Assembly: GCA_026770585.1 (NCBI GenBank)
Contig: MU646691.1
Span: forward strand, 100,358-115,288
Origin: Baffinella frigidus
Lineage: Eukaryota > Cryptophyceae > Cryptomonadales > Baffinellaceae
Reading direction: 5' to 3'
DNA: 14,931 nt
Part shown: positions 1 through 10,242 of the stretch, piece after piece
Numbering within the stretch: position 1 is the first letter of the stretch
Layout of the letters: each line of letters opens with the position of its first letter
The notes under the pieces: generated by a model
The model's database searches: none
Told to the model about the DNA's origin: nothing
Seen by the model: only the letters and a program-made list of their open reading frames with translations
Program-made: the position numbers and the translations under genes

Positions 1-71
1 CCCCCTGGTCCGTCGTTCCGTAGTTGAGAAACCGAGGAAGCTTGGAGCGGAGCGGCTGGACGAGCGGAGGG

Positions 72-219
72 CTGCGGGTCGACGCGAGGAGGCATCGGAT
101 GAGCGGTGGAGCTGGCTGCGCGGCTCTGGTGGTGAGCCTTCAGATCGGCGGGTTGACACGAGGAGGCACAGGAACGGTCGAGCTGGCTGCCCGGCGCTGA
201 GGCGTGGGCCTGGGGATGG
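72..219. repeat. 74-bp imperfect tandem repeat upstream of the first collagen exon
   Basis: Two copies in direct orientation at a spacing of 74 bases: GGGTCGACGCGAGGAGGCA at 76 matches GGGTTGACACGAGGAGGCA at 150, and both are followed by GAGCTGGCTGC.C. Copy 2 ends at the acceptor of the first recognisable collagen exon (CAG at 220-222). The rest of 1-222 shows no collagen triplets and no other gene that I can support. Confidence 0.7.
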
Positions 220-222
220 CAG

Positions 223-2490
223 GGTGCTCGGGGACGCGACGGGCGTGACGGGCTCCCGGGGGCGATGGGGCCGCGCGGCGACATGGGGATCCCCGGGCCG
301 GGTGGGCCGCGCGGGCCGGACGGCGTGGGTGGGCCGGTACGCTCCACTAGCCCTTGGAGGTGGCTCAAATAGTGCTCTGGAACATGTTCGATTTACCTTG
401 ACATCGCGGTCGGATCCGACCCCGATGCAAGGTAAATTCAAAGAACTTCCAGGTCACTATTTGAGCCACTTGGGAGGGCTGGTGGCTGCCTTCTTGCCCT
501 GCACTCGCCCCATCCAGCCGTATTGCCCTACACTCGCCCCGTTAGCGTTGGTGGTGCTGCCGAATCTTTGGCCTCGTTCCCGCAAACCTCGTTTCCGCAA
601 AAATCTTGGATGTGTACACTTATTGAGAGCGCTTGCTCTGCGGCGCTTGGCTGAGCTAGTGCATAGCTTTGGCGCATCCACCTGCCTCAGCTCCGAGGCG
701 CAAGGCGGAGACAAGGGTCTTGTTTAGGGTCTCTGGTTTCATACAAGGGGCTTGTTTAGGGTCTCTGGTTTTATACAACGGTCTTGTTTAGGGTCTCTGG
801 TTTTACAGGTGAGCACACGGCGAACTGTGTTCAACGAAGCTTGTTCACTAAAACAGCAGTGTTGTAAAGTGGGTAGAATGCCTCCGTGCACACCAGTGGA
901 CCTCAACGGGGAGGATTGCGTTTCTGTTTGGCGAAACCACCGGTTCTGTCAACCCGCACCAGATTTTCGGTGGAGTGTTATTTATTCGTGTCCACCGTTT
1001 GCTGGGGCCGCTTCTGAATTGTGGTGCACAGTACAGTCTCTGAGGGTGCTTCTGAATTGTGGTGGACGGTGCAGTCTGGGCCGCAGGGGCCGCAGGGGCG
1101 CCCGGGCGTGGGCGTTGTTGGGCCGATGGGCCCTCCTGGCCCTGGGGGATCACGTACGGCCCCCGCCCCGCACCGTGTTCTTTTGCCGAAAGTTTTGGTC
1201 GGGTCGCCTCTCTCTCTCTCTTGATTGATTGATTGAGAGTCTCATCTCCGCCTCGAATTTTGAAATAAGCCCCTAGCGTTGCGTGTCGTAATTGACTGCT
1301 GCCATTCGAAGAGAAGAACCCCTCTTTTTGACAGGTAGCGTTCGCTCGTGCTCCACCGGTTGGGAGCACGGGAAGGAAATCCTGCCCTTGCTCAAATTGA
1401 TGCTTCCCAAAATTCGCTGTCTCGCAGTTTTTCTACCGGACTTGAGAAAAAAACGAGGACCCGTTTCCTGGTACAAACCATTTCTGAATGCTGGGAAGAC
1501 TCAAATGCCCCGGCGCTCCCAGCCGCCTCTCTTCCCTAACCTTGCCCTCCCGCCTGGCGCAGGGGGAGTGCAGGGTCCCCAAGGGCCCACCGGCCACCCG
1601 GGCGTCGCGGTCTCGGGTCCGTCTGGCCCGGCTGGCCCCGCGGGTCCTGCAGGAGCGTCTGGCAGCGCGGTACCCACCTTGCCCCACAACCTTCATCTAC
1701 CTCTGCCTGAGTTTTATTCTGGCTCACCTTGCCCCACACCCATCATCTACCTCTGCCTGAGTTTTATTCTGTCTCGTCATCAAGGCTTTCTATTCGCCCG
1801 TTGGTACTGGAGTTCTGCTCTTAAATACTTTCACGCACATCCCGATGTATGATTTCTGATCCCGCTAAACGATGCCGCTCAAACGACTACGGGGAACCCC
1901 AGCACCGGATGTCCGGTGTAACGTGACCCAACAATTGCTGACTTTTGGCGTGTTTCCTAAAAAACAACCCACTTATTAATTTTTAGAGTGTTCTCCGTAG
2001 TATACCGAGTGGCCCCACGCCTGCGCGACCATCCCCGTGGCTCCTCATGTGGGCTATTTCGGTTCAACCGATTGTTGTCGTGAGGGGAGCGCGGTGTTGA
2101 TGGTTCCAGGGTGTATCCGTGCGCTGATCACGGTTGCATCTGTCGCGTGCCATCCACCTTGTTGAGTGCTTTGGCGAGTCTGTCACTTCTGGGTTTGGCT
2201 CTGCCACGTAGCATCGTGCCCCGTGGCGACCCCTCCCTGACATGCAGTTTTCCTACGGGCTCTGCTACGCAGCCTCGTGATCCCCTTGCTAACCCTCCCT
2301 CGCACCCCTCCCTCATACCCCGTGGCTGCCCATCCCTAACACGCAGCGTTCCTCCGTGGCTACCCCTCTCTAACACGCAGCTTTCTCCGGACCCCTTCCT
2401 AACACGCAGCGGTCCTCTTGGCAGGGTTCGGGCGGACCTCCGGGAGCCCCTGGCGCGCCGGGCGCTTCGGGTGGGTCGCGGCGGAACTAA
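223..2490 (+). CDS. collagen-like (Gly-X-Y repeat) protein gene, 3' four exons; 5' end unresolved
   Basis: Four exons join in phase: 223-336, 1075-1153, 1563-1669 and 2425-2490 (stop TAA), giving 121 residues that are almost entirely Gly-X-Y triplets. Exon 1 has twelve unbroken triplets (starting GARGRDGRDGLPG). Exons 2 and 3 each carry one break of the same kind, GVGVV and GVAVS, where four residues separate two glycines. The last exon ends GAPGAPGASGGSRRN. Triplet register is kept across every junction: GGP plus S makes GPS, and codon C|GG makes the R of GSR. Donors read GTACGC, GTACGG and GTACCC; acceptors are CAG or GCAG. Collagen triplets form triple helices, often in secreted or surface proteins, but no signal peptide or globular domain is visible. 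The gene may continue upstream of the window. A start at ATG 99 with donor GTGAGC at 132 would also fit in phase but has no other support. Exon lengths are not multiples of 54, unlike vertebrate fibrillar collagens. Confidence 0.82.
347..482. repeat. 136-bp near-perfect palindrome (fold-back) in collagen intron 1
   Basis: Two arms of about 68 bases meet at the palindrome GGTCGGATCCGACC (centre 414/415). GTGGCTCAAATAGTG in the left arm is exactly complementary to CACTATTTGAGCCAC in the right arm, and ATTTACCTTG pairs with CAAGGTAAAT. The element starts about ten bases after the intron donor at 337. It could be a small fold-back or MITE-type element; no transposase is present. Confidence 0.85.
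716..808 (+). repeat. 32-bp tandem repeat, three copies, with TTTAGGGTCTCTGG core
   Basis: The core TGTTTAGGGTCTCTGGTTT starts at 721, 753 and 785, a period of 32 bases. It lies in collagen intron 1 and contains the TTTAGGG heptamer also found in the cactin introns. Confidence 0.9.
1011..1084 (+). repeat. 38-bp tandem duplication carrying the acceptor of collagen exon 2
   Basis: CTTCTGAATTGTGGTG starts at 1011 and again at 1049. Copy 1 ends in ACAG|TCTCTG and copy 2 in GCAG|TCTGGG. Only the second CAG leads into Gly-X-Y codons, so copy 1 is a decoy acceptor 38 bases upstream. Confidence 0.8.
1207..1237. repeat. CT microsatellite followed by GATT repeats
   Basis: A run of CT dinucleotides is followed by three GATT units in collagen intron 2. 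No other feature is seen in the rest of that intron (1154-1562) besides scattered T-rich sequence before the acceptor. Confidence 0.8.
1675..1772 (+). repeat. 50-bp tandem duplication just after the donor of collagen exon 3
   Basis: CACCTTGCCCCACA begins at 1675 and at 1725. Each copy continues through CATCTACCTCTGCCTGAG and TTTTATTCT. Copy 1 starts five bases after the GT donor at 1670-1671. Confidence 0.88.
2206..2424 (+). repeat. degenerate ~35-bp repeats leading into the acceptor of collagen exon 4
   Basis: Units resemble CGTGGCTACCCCTCCCTAAC followed by ACGCAGC and a T/C-rich step. CTAACACGCAGC occurs three times between about 2336 and 2410, and an older, more diverged set lies before it (CTGACATGCAG near 2237, GCTACGCAGC near 2265). 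The last unit runs into the used acceptor GGCAG at 2424. Each unit contains an ACGCAG that could act as a weak 3' splice site. Confidence 0.7.
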
Positions 2491-3225
2491 GATTTGGAGT
2501 TGGGGGGGTGCATTGCATGTCCGTGGCTGTGGCCCGGGTCATTCACTCTTGTCGTGTCAGCGTCTCGCATGCGAGTTTGCGTCAGGGCGCGTGTACGGAA
2601 GGGCTGGTTCCCCTCACAGTGGGCTATGTGCACCTGTTTCAATTCCTTATGTGCCGGTGCTGCCATCTTACTACGGGGTACGGTGATGGATGTCGGATCT
2701 GTCGCGCGTTACACTCCAACACTGCACACTGTACACGCACTTGTACAATCTTGGTGCATGGGGTTTCGGCGCGAACTTGCGTAAGTGGCAATTCCAGCTG
2801 TGTTGCAATTCTAGCTGTGCAAGTCCAGTGTGGCAATTGGCAATTCCAGCTGTGTAGCGTGAAGCGGGGCGCAGCGCACATGATCTAAGCTCACGGCCTT
2901 GCATTGCCCGTACAATGTACAGGGACCACTGCGGCCCCTTCCCGCCACCTCTCGCCATCTTTCCTTCCCCTGAACCACGCAAGACCAAGTTGCTGCCGCG
3001 GCTTGACCCTGCACCCGGCCGGCACCTCGCGCGCCTCGGCATCCACTCGCGTGTCTCGGCATACTCTCGTGTTGCCTGGCACGAGACGTGGATGCAAATG
3101 CGAGACACGAGAGCGCCTCCGAACGAGGGGTTGCTCTGCGGGGAACTCGGACACGTTCTCGGCGTGAAGGGTGTGACGATTCTCGAGGGATAGGCCCGCC
3201 TCGGCAAGACGTCGGAGGCATTGGA
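2491..3225. other. convergent intergenic region between collagen-like gene and cactin
   Basis: This stretch should hold both 3' UTRs. I see no AATAAA on either strand close to either stop. It contains a short tandem repeat of GCAATTCCAGCTGTG-like units (about 2776-2856) and an imperfect inverted arrangement around 3030-3115 (CTCTCGTGT against ACACGAGAG). The open frames here on both strands look like chance frames in GC-rich DNA. Confidence 0.6.
2776..2860 (+). repeat. short tandem repeats of a GCAATTCCAGCTGTG-like unit
   Basis: GGCAATTCCAGCTGTG at 2787, TGCAATTCTAGCTGTG next to it, then GCAATTGGCAATTCCAGCTG further on. About four diverged units in the intergenic region. Confidence 0.75.
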
Positions 3226-6200
3226 TCACTTGCGGTAGCGGTAGCGCTTGAAGTTGAAGTAGAGGTGGAGGATGCCGCGGTCGAAGGTGCACTTGAAGCC
3301 CCGCTTGTGCGAGAACTCCCACTCTTTCGCCACCACTCGGAACGCCAGGTCCTCGTACGGCGGGCCCTGCCACCAACATTACGGTTTAGGGCTTGACAGT
3401 AGGTTTTAGGGTGACAGCAGGGTTTAGGGATTAGGTTTTAGGGCCCTGAGAGGTGACACAATTCAGTACGGAGGGCCCTGTCACGTGACAACAGGGTGCA
3501 TGGTTCAGAGTTTAGGGCTTAGGGGGTTGGGGGTTGGGTTGAGGAATTTATGCGGCGTCGCGCGGTCAGGTCAGGTGATGTGATGACTAGCCTGGGATAG
3601 GCCCGCCTCGGGAAAGCTTTTGGTGGCAGCAGTCGGCGTGCACGGGGCTGAGAGCATGCGTTTCTGGTGGTGTTCTTCACCGTGCAGGATGCTGTGAAAA
3701 CCCGCGCTAGCCCTAGATTGCATTCTTGATTGCAGGTAGTGCTGAGTCGACGGTTTGAGGCAGAGAACTTGCGGGACGGAGTGTTAGAGGAGTGTTAGAG
3801 GACATGGGGGTGGAGAGTACCTGCAAAAATCCGCTCTGCAACACCCTAGATTTCGCGATGTTATGGGCATCCAATCAACTGGATGAAAGTGGAGAGTACC
3901 GCGGTCGCGCAAGTCTGGATTCCGCTGTGTCACATCCTAGATTTCGCGGTTTTATGGGTATCCAATCAACTTGATCCGGGGTGGGGGTGTCAGAGCGCAT
4001 GGGGTGTAACACCCTACATTTCGCAATTTCATGGGCATCAAACCAACTTGATCAAAGAGATTGCGCGATTTCATGGGTATCGAACAAACATCATCAAAAG
4101 AGGAGAGTACCGCGGTGAAGCGGAGGATGCGGGTCTCGGGCGAGGAGTCGTTCTCGAGCGAGAAGGTGGGCGCCTTGGACTTGTCGATCAGATCGGGGTA
4201 GAAGATGTTGAACTTGTAGCCCTGCGAACGAATTCGACCGTGTCAGCAATGCCAGAAAGGGCTTTTTGCTTACTAACTTCATTTTAATAGTTAAACTAGC
4301 AGCCCTTCGAACCAAGCTCTCGGGGTGAGCAATGCCAGAGGAGAGGAGTCGTGGCGGCCCACGAGCGCGAGAGCGCCTCGGTGAGTGCACCAGCGACGCT
4401 CGCTCCTAGATCCCGCAGCATCTGCAGTAACGCCACACACGGAGCAGCCCTGGCGACTGGAGCCATTGGATGCTGGGGCGGGGCCTGGGCAACGGATGGT
4501 CAGCGCAGGCAGCCTCCTCAACTCATCACCCGTGCCACTCGCGTGGGGCGGTGGGGGAGGGACTCCGACGTAGTTACTCGGGTGAAGTTATGGGGAGAAG
4601 CGGAGCGGGGGGGGGTGAAGTACCTGGACAACCTTGGGCGGAGGGTTGTCATGGTCGTAGTGCGTCTGGTTGTACTTGTTCCACTCGTAACCTGTGTGTC
4701 GTCCAGCCTCCAGGTCACTCAACGTCACGCAAGATCACTTTGACACGCAAGATCAGTCAAAGTCGATTATCACGCAAGGTCACTCAAAGGCACCTAACAG
4801 CACCCAACGTCACGCAACGTCACTCAGGGTCACTCAGGGTCACCCAGTGGCACTCAGGGTCATGCAAGGTCACTCAAGATCACTCCAGGTCACTTGAGGT
4901 CAGCACCCCCCCCCCCAGCGCTGCCCAACGCATCAAACTCGGGTGCCGGCGAGGAGGGGGTGGGGAGGAGGGGAGGAGGGTGGGGGCGAGGAGGAGGGGG
5001 CGAGCAGGGGGGGCTAGATTACATGTGTTAGTCGGTGTCTCAATCCTCTTAATAACATCTAATCCGGGGCAGAAGGGCGAGGAGGAGGGGGGTGCGAGAA
5101 GGAGGCACGCACCTGTGTCAACGAGGAGGGGTGCCAAGGAGACTTTTCGAACACTAAATTGCAGGTTTTATGTCGGTGTCTTCCTCTTAACAACATCTAA
5201 TCCGGGAGGGGCGAGGAGGAGGGGGCAGGTGCCTGTGTGGACGCGGTTGAAGAAGCGCGGCTTGCGCGGACGGTACTTGTCATGCCACGCGTACACCTGC
5301 CCCAACGCCACGCCACGTCACATACATAGCCCCAACGCCACGCCACGTCACACACTAAACAAGTCTCTCTACGAGTCTCTCGGGACGCACCATCTGGCCG
5401 ACTTTGCCCCACGCGGTGTTCAGAATTTAAGGTTGAGGCTCCCTCCTTTTAAAAATGGTGCCTGATACTAATGAAACATTCGGGAGCAAGGCTTAGGGTT
5501 TTCGGGAGCAGGGTTCAGGCTAAGGGTTAGGGGTTACCCCGTCCGAAGCCAGCACCATGAATTTGTCGCGGATCATGGTTGTTGGCGTTGAGGAATTAGG
5601 GATTATGGTTGGTGGTGTTAGGGTTTAGGGGCCAGGTTTTGGACCTGCATGGTTGGTGGGGTTAGGGTTTAGGGGCCAGGGTTTGGACCTGCTGGTCGAG
5701 AGACACCTCTCCGCTGAACACCGCCTCGTCTTCTCCTGCGAAACACACAGCAATCCCACCTCGTCACTCAACTTTACACAGACCTTTACACGTCACTGAG
5801 CAGAAAGGAGAAATGCCAGCAACCATAACCTGTACGTGTTGGCAAGGTGCTCGCGTACCGCCAAGGTTGGTTGACTACGTCAAGAAGAAACCAGACCGAT
5901 CTTCTCTCTGCTTCTTTACTACTCTAGGGGCGCGTGCTCATGCTTAGCCTGGAGCTGAGTGATCCAAACGTCTACGAGCATCAGTTGGTTGACAATGTGC
6001 AGAAGAAAGAAGACCTTCTTTCCTCGGTCTGAAGGAAGAAGACCTCGTTTCTTCGGTCTTCTTTTTTCAAGGTGGATGGGAGGGGGGGTAGTTACCCAAG
6101 GGGCCATCCTTCCCCTTGTTCGCAGAGAAGAAAGCATCATCACGCGCATCGGTTGCCAGAAGCCCGGACTTGCTCGCGGCCGCTGAGGCTGTCGCCTGGC

Positions 6201-6306
6201 CTGAGAGCTTGAGGGCTTCCATTTGGAGCACTTTGCGCCGTTGCTCTTCCATCTGCTTCCTGAGAGAGAGAGAGAGAGTGTGTGTGTGTGTGAGCGAGAG
6301 AGTGTG

Positions 6307-6342
<36 letters not shown>

Positions 6343-9300
6343 GAGAGAGAGAGAGACGGTTACTGCTACCGCCACAGAGAGAGGACCTCCGCAGCAGCTT
6401 TTCCTGCCGAGTCAGGTTACCTCGCGACAACACGGGCATGGCGCAGAGGCTCATAACATGTCCCAGGCGTGGAGAGGCAGACAAGGTGTTGCTGGCGTGA
6501 GGAGGGGGTAGGTAAAGCAGGTTTCGCATCTGTTCACCACCAAAATTACAAAAAATCAGGAATGGTTAATTAAAGCCTTTCCTGTCAGCGAAATTTACTA
6601 TAAAAATGCCAATTGTGCAGTAATTTGCGTTGGCAGAAAGGCATTGATTAATGCATTCTCCCAGGCAAGAAAGGGGCGGCAGACCTGTCCCCGTGGTACA
6701 AAAACAATCAAAAATTATTGCACGGGTACACACACCCAGCAACTTTGTAGATAGAGGAACGAACCTGTCAATTAATTTGCGTTGGCAGAAAGACATTCAT
6801 CAGTGCATTCTCCCAGGCAAGAAAAGGGGGGCAGACCTGTCCTCCTGCGGGGCAACAACGCCGTAACCACACGAGAACGCTAGAGGGGCCTATTTAAAAC
6901 CGATGTGCTTTTAAAAGTGCGAATTTGTGCCCTTGCGTTTAATTTCCTCAAGGCAAGTTGACTTTTGATACGTAATTCTGCGAAAATTGCACAGTCAGGA
7001 GGTTACTTGACCTTATCCTGGTACAAATGCTTACAATCCCACATGCAAATAGGATCCTCTAGCATTCTCGAGTGGAAGGCTACAGCAATTTCTACGTTTT
7101 CCCCCACATGAGAAAAATTGCTTCAGGAGGGCAGACCTGTCCTCCTCGGGGTCAACAGCGTCGGCGTCATCCCCCGCGTGCAGCACCGGCGAGAAGCTCC
7201 CGTCCTCCTCGTCCGAATCCTCGTCCACCTCCACGTCCGACATCACCTCCTCGGGCACCGCGCTCTCCTCCTCCTCCGCCGGCTTCTTCTCGGGGTACGA
7301 CAGCGCGACCTTGACCTGTGCGAGCGCTTGGGTTTGGTACAGGGAGAGACGTGTTTTACAGGTGGTCCACGCGCCTCCTCGAGTCAGCATCACCCTTTCC
7401 GCTCGTGAGCATCAAGCACCCTGCCTCTTGGCAGCATCACCCTGATGAGAGCAATGCCGCATCACCATGCCTCGATGCAGTCCAGGGGGGGTTCGAGGGG
7501 GGGGGGGTCGAGGGGGGAGGGAGGGAGGAAGGGAGTCAAGGAGGACCTGTCCGCTCTCGATAGAGTCGAGGCGGCGGCGGAGAATGGCCTCGTGGATCTC
7601 CTTGAGGCGGGCCTTGGCCTTGGCGACGTTGAGGCGTTTCAGCACCGTCTCCCAGAACTCCGTGTCCGCCACGTCGTCGGACCCGATCATCGCCTGCAAG
7701 ATAGTCACCAGGAACCCGGTCAGCTGTCATCGGTCAGCGGTCCCCCGCCCGCCCGCCCGCAACGCCGTCAGCGCTCAGCGCTCATCCCAACCCCGCCGGC
7801 CTCCAGGTCCGCCCCTGAGAGCCTCCCCTCCACCTTGGTTCCACCTCCTCCGCTCGTGGAGGGGTGGGGGGCTGCCAGCAACGCACGCCGCCTGCATGCA
7901 GCACACTCGCGCAGGGTCGTGGGTAGTGCGGGAGCATCGCCACCGCCGATAAAGAGGTCACGTGCGGCACCCTCTCCGCGATCGAGTGCGGAAGCAGGCG
8001 TGTGTGTGCCCAGCCCCGCGTGCGCGGGCCGGCCGTGGAAACACGTGTTTCGCTACCGGGGATGTAGCTCTGTCTCAGTGTGGGCTCAACAATTCGGTGC
8101 GCCCGAGCTCTTTCCCGCTTGAAATATTTCTACCGCGAACCCAGCATGTCAACTTGAGAACAATCGGTCAACCCGAGTGAGGCAGAGCTAGATAACCCGC
8201 CACCCTCTCGAGTCACACTGCCACACTCCCGTTTTTCTGGCTTATAATTTCTGGTTTGTGGTTTCGGGTAGGAGGAGGTGCTCACCTGGATCTGGCCCTC
8301 CTGCTCTTCGAGGTCCGTGAGGCTCTTTCCGTTGAGCTGCTTTACCATGTCCTGGTAAATCGACGCGTGCACCCCCTCGTTGTCCAAATCCGACCCCCCT
8401 GCAACCGAGAGAGCCTCAGCTCGCTGCGCCGCCAGGGTCGCGTGCACCAACCTCGCTGTCCATGCCACTTCAGTCCGACAACGTGATCGTTGATCACAAC
8501 GATTGAGCCTGCTGATGGGGAGAATCGGAGGTGCGACTTGGAGGTGCGAAGGTGAGGGCGGGGGGGGGGGTACCAGCGATGCGGCGGCGGGCGCTCTGGA
8601 TCTCATCCTCGCACACAATCACCATTGCGTCCCAGAACTCCGCGTTCTCCTGCGTGTAGGGGTTGGGGGTAAGGGGTCCACACGGTGGACTGCGAACCTT
8701 TCATCAAAAGTCAACTGGCCTTGAGACAATGAACATCAAGGATTTTCTGATGCAACTTTGGTCACGTTGCCCCCCGGAATCCTGTCCCAACGAAACCCTT
8801 GTAGTCCACCGTGTAGGGGGGGGCAAACCAGGGGGGGCACACCATACAACCACCCTCAGTGGCTATTCGCACTCTCTCCAAGAAGCGAGGCAAAAAAAAC
8901 ATGCACTTGGTCAAAGCCCTGGTGGAGCAAAAAAAAACACGCACCTGGTCAAAACCCTGGTGGAGGTCGATGTCCGTCTGCAGCTCCTCGAGGAGCGGGA
9001 CAGACAAGCCCCGGAAGATCTTGTACGGCTCCGCCATTTCCACATCGTGGTCGTCTGATATCAGGTTCTTTGCCTGTTGGTGGGGTGCAGGGTTTAGGGG
9101 TTGGGTTTAGGGTTGAGGATTGAGGGGTTGGGGTTTAGGGTTTGGGGTTTAGGGTTTAGGGTTTAGGGTTTAGAGTTTAGAGGTTACAGGTTTCGGGTTT
9201 AGAGTTTAGAGGTCAGGGGTCAGGGTTTAGGGTTTAAGGTTTAGGGGGAGAAAGTCATCCCACCTGCAGTGACTGGCAGCATTCTCTCCAAAAAGCTAAG

Positions 9301-10153
9301 GTTTAGTTGGGTTTTGGGGGTTAGGGGTAAGGGGTGAGGGTTGAGGGTTTAGGGATTAGGGTGTAGGGTTTAGGGGTTACGGGTAAGGGGGAGCAAGCCA
9401 TCCAACAACCTTCAGTAACTGACAGCACGCTCATCAACAACGGCAAAACACAACATGCACTTGCGTCGCGTTTCAGGCCTGTTTCCTTGTCGGCACCAAG
9501 TTCCCGCCCTCCTCGCCTCCCAAACCACACGTGAAGGGGCTCCCCCTCTCAGTGTGGGCCATCAGAACGCTCGCTTAGGCACGCGGTATCCCTTGAGTAG
9601 CGATGAGGTCATATTTAACCCCCAGCAGGTCTTAGTCCCCTACTTATAGGCCTCTACTTATAGGCCTAGGTAGGAGCGTAGTGGGTCGGTGACCAGCATG
9701 TCGATGGGCTTAGCGCGGCCCTCCTTGATCATAAACCCTAAACCCTAGACCCCAAAGTTCAGGGTTCCCTCAACCCAAAACCCCTAGACCCTAAACGGTT
9801 TATGGTGTAGGGTTCAGGGTGCCGCCGCCGCATCGACCAGGGCACCCTGATCATCGAGCTGGTGAGGAGGGGGGAGGTATCAGCATGTCACTACACCGCT
9901 CGGTTTCGGAGTAGGTCCTCCCAAACCACACGCAAAAGGGGCGCTCCCTCTCGGTGCAAGCCACGAAAGCTCTCGGTTTCGGGGTGGGAGGGTCTGGTAC
10001 CAGCATGTCGATGGGCTTAGCGCGGCCCTCATTGATCCTGATCTTGGAGCGCTGGTGCGCCTGCTTCAGATGGAACTCGTCCGCCTTCCTCTCCCAGTCT
10101 GCGTGCTGCTCCTCCTCCTGTTGAGAGAGAGCGAGAGGGAGTCAGCTGTACTG

Positions 10154-10202
<49 letters not shown>

Positions 10203-10211
10203 CTGTATTGT

Positions 10212-10242
<31 letters not shown>

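Larger units (their letters stand above)
9509..9986 (+). repeat. ~410-bp-spaced duplication in cactin intron 6
   Basis: CCTCCCAAACCACACG at about 9510 and 9918 opens two similar blocks (…AAGGGG, then CTCCCTCTC, then GAA.GCTCTCG). Each is followed, at different distances, by a copy of the exon 6 donor region. Confidence 0.75.

Noticed and set aside
99-131. First exon of the collagen gene starting at ATG 99 (MSGGAGCAALV)
   Set aside because: Phase and a GTGAGC donor fit, but it lies within the 74-bp repeat, encodes no signal peptide, and the intron would be only 91 bases. Not supported enough to annotate.
2111-2888. Overlapping open frames around the last collagen exon
   Set aside because: Frames run through acceptor-region repeats with no conserved features; the Gly-X-Y frame is the supported one.
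4717-4905. CRISPR-like array
   Set aside because: Units are about ten bases, variable, with no unique spacers and no cas genes, in a eukaryotic intron. It is a minisatellite.
4470-5465. Long open frame (331 codons) on the + strand
   Set aside because: It runs antisense over cactin exons 14 and 15 and through the GTCACTCAAG minisatellite and GAGG-rich repeats. Composition is repeat-driven, with no recognisable domain.
6067-6529. Ser/Leu- or Arg/Glu-rich proteins across the GA/CT tracts (also 10066-10446)
   Set aside because: They are translations of dinucleotide repeats in several frames; the tracts are intron polypyrimidine sequence.
7445-8122. 225-codon + strand open frame
   Set aside because: Antisense shadow of cactin exon 10 plus G-run intron sequence; the minus-strand reading matches a conserved family.
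9086-9240. TTTAGGG array as a real chromosome end
   Set aside because: It lies within a gene whose exons continue on both sides, and the units are degenerate, so it is interstitial.
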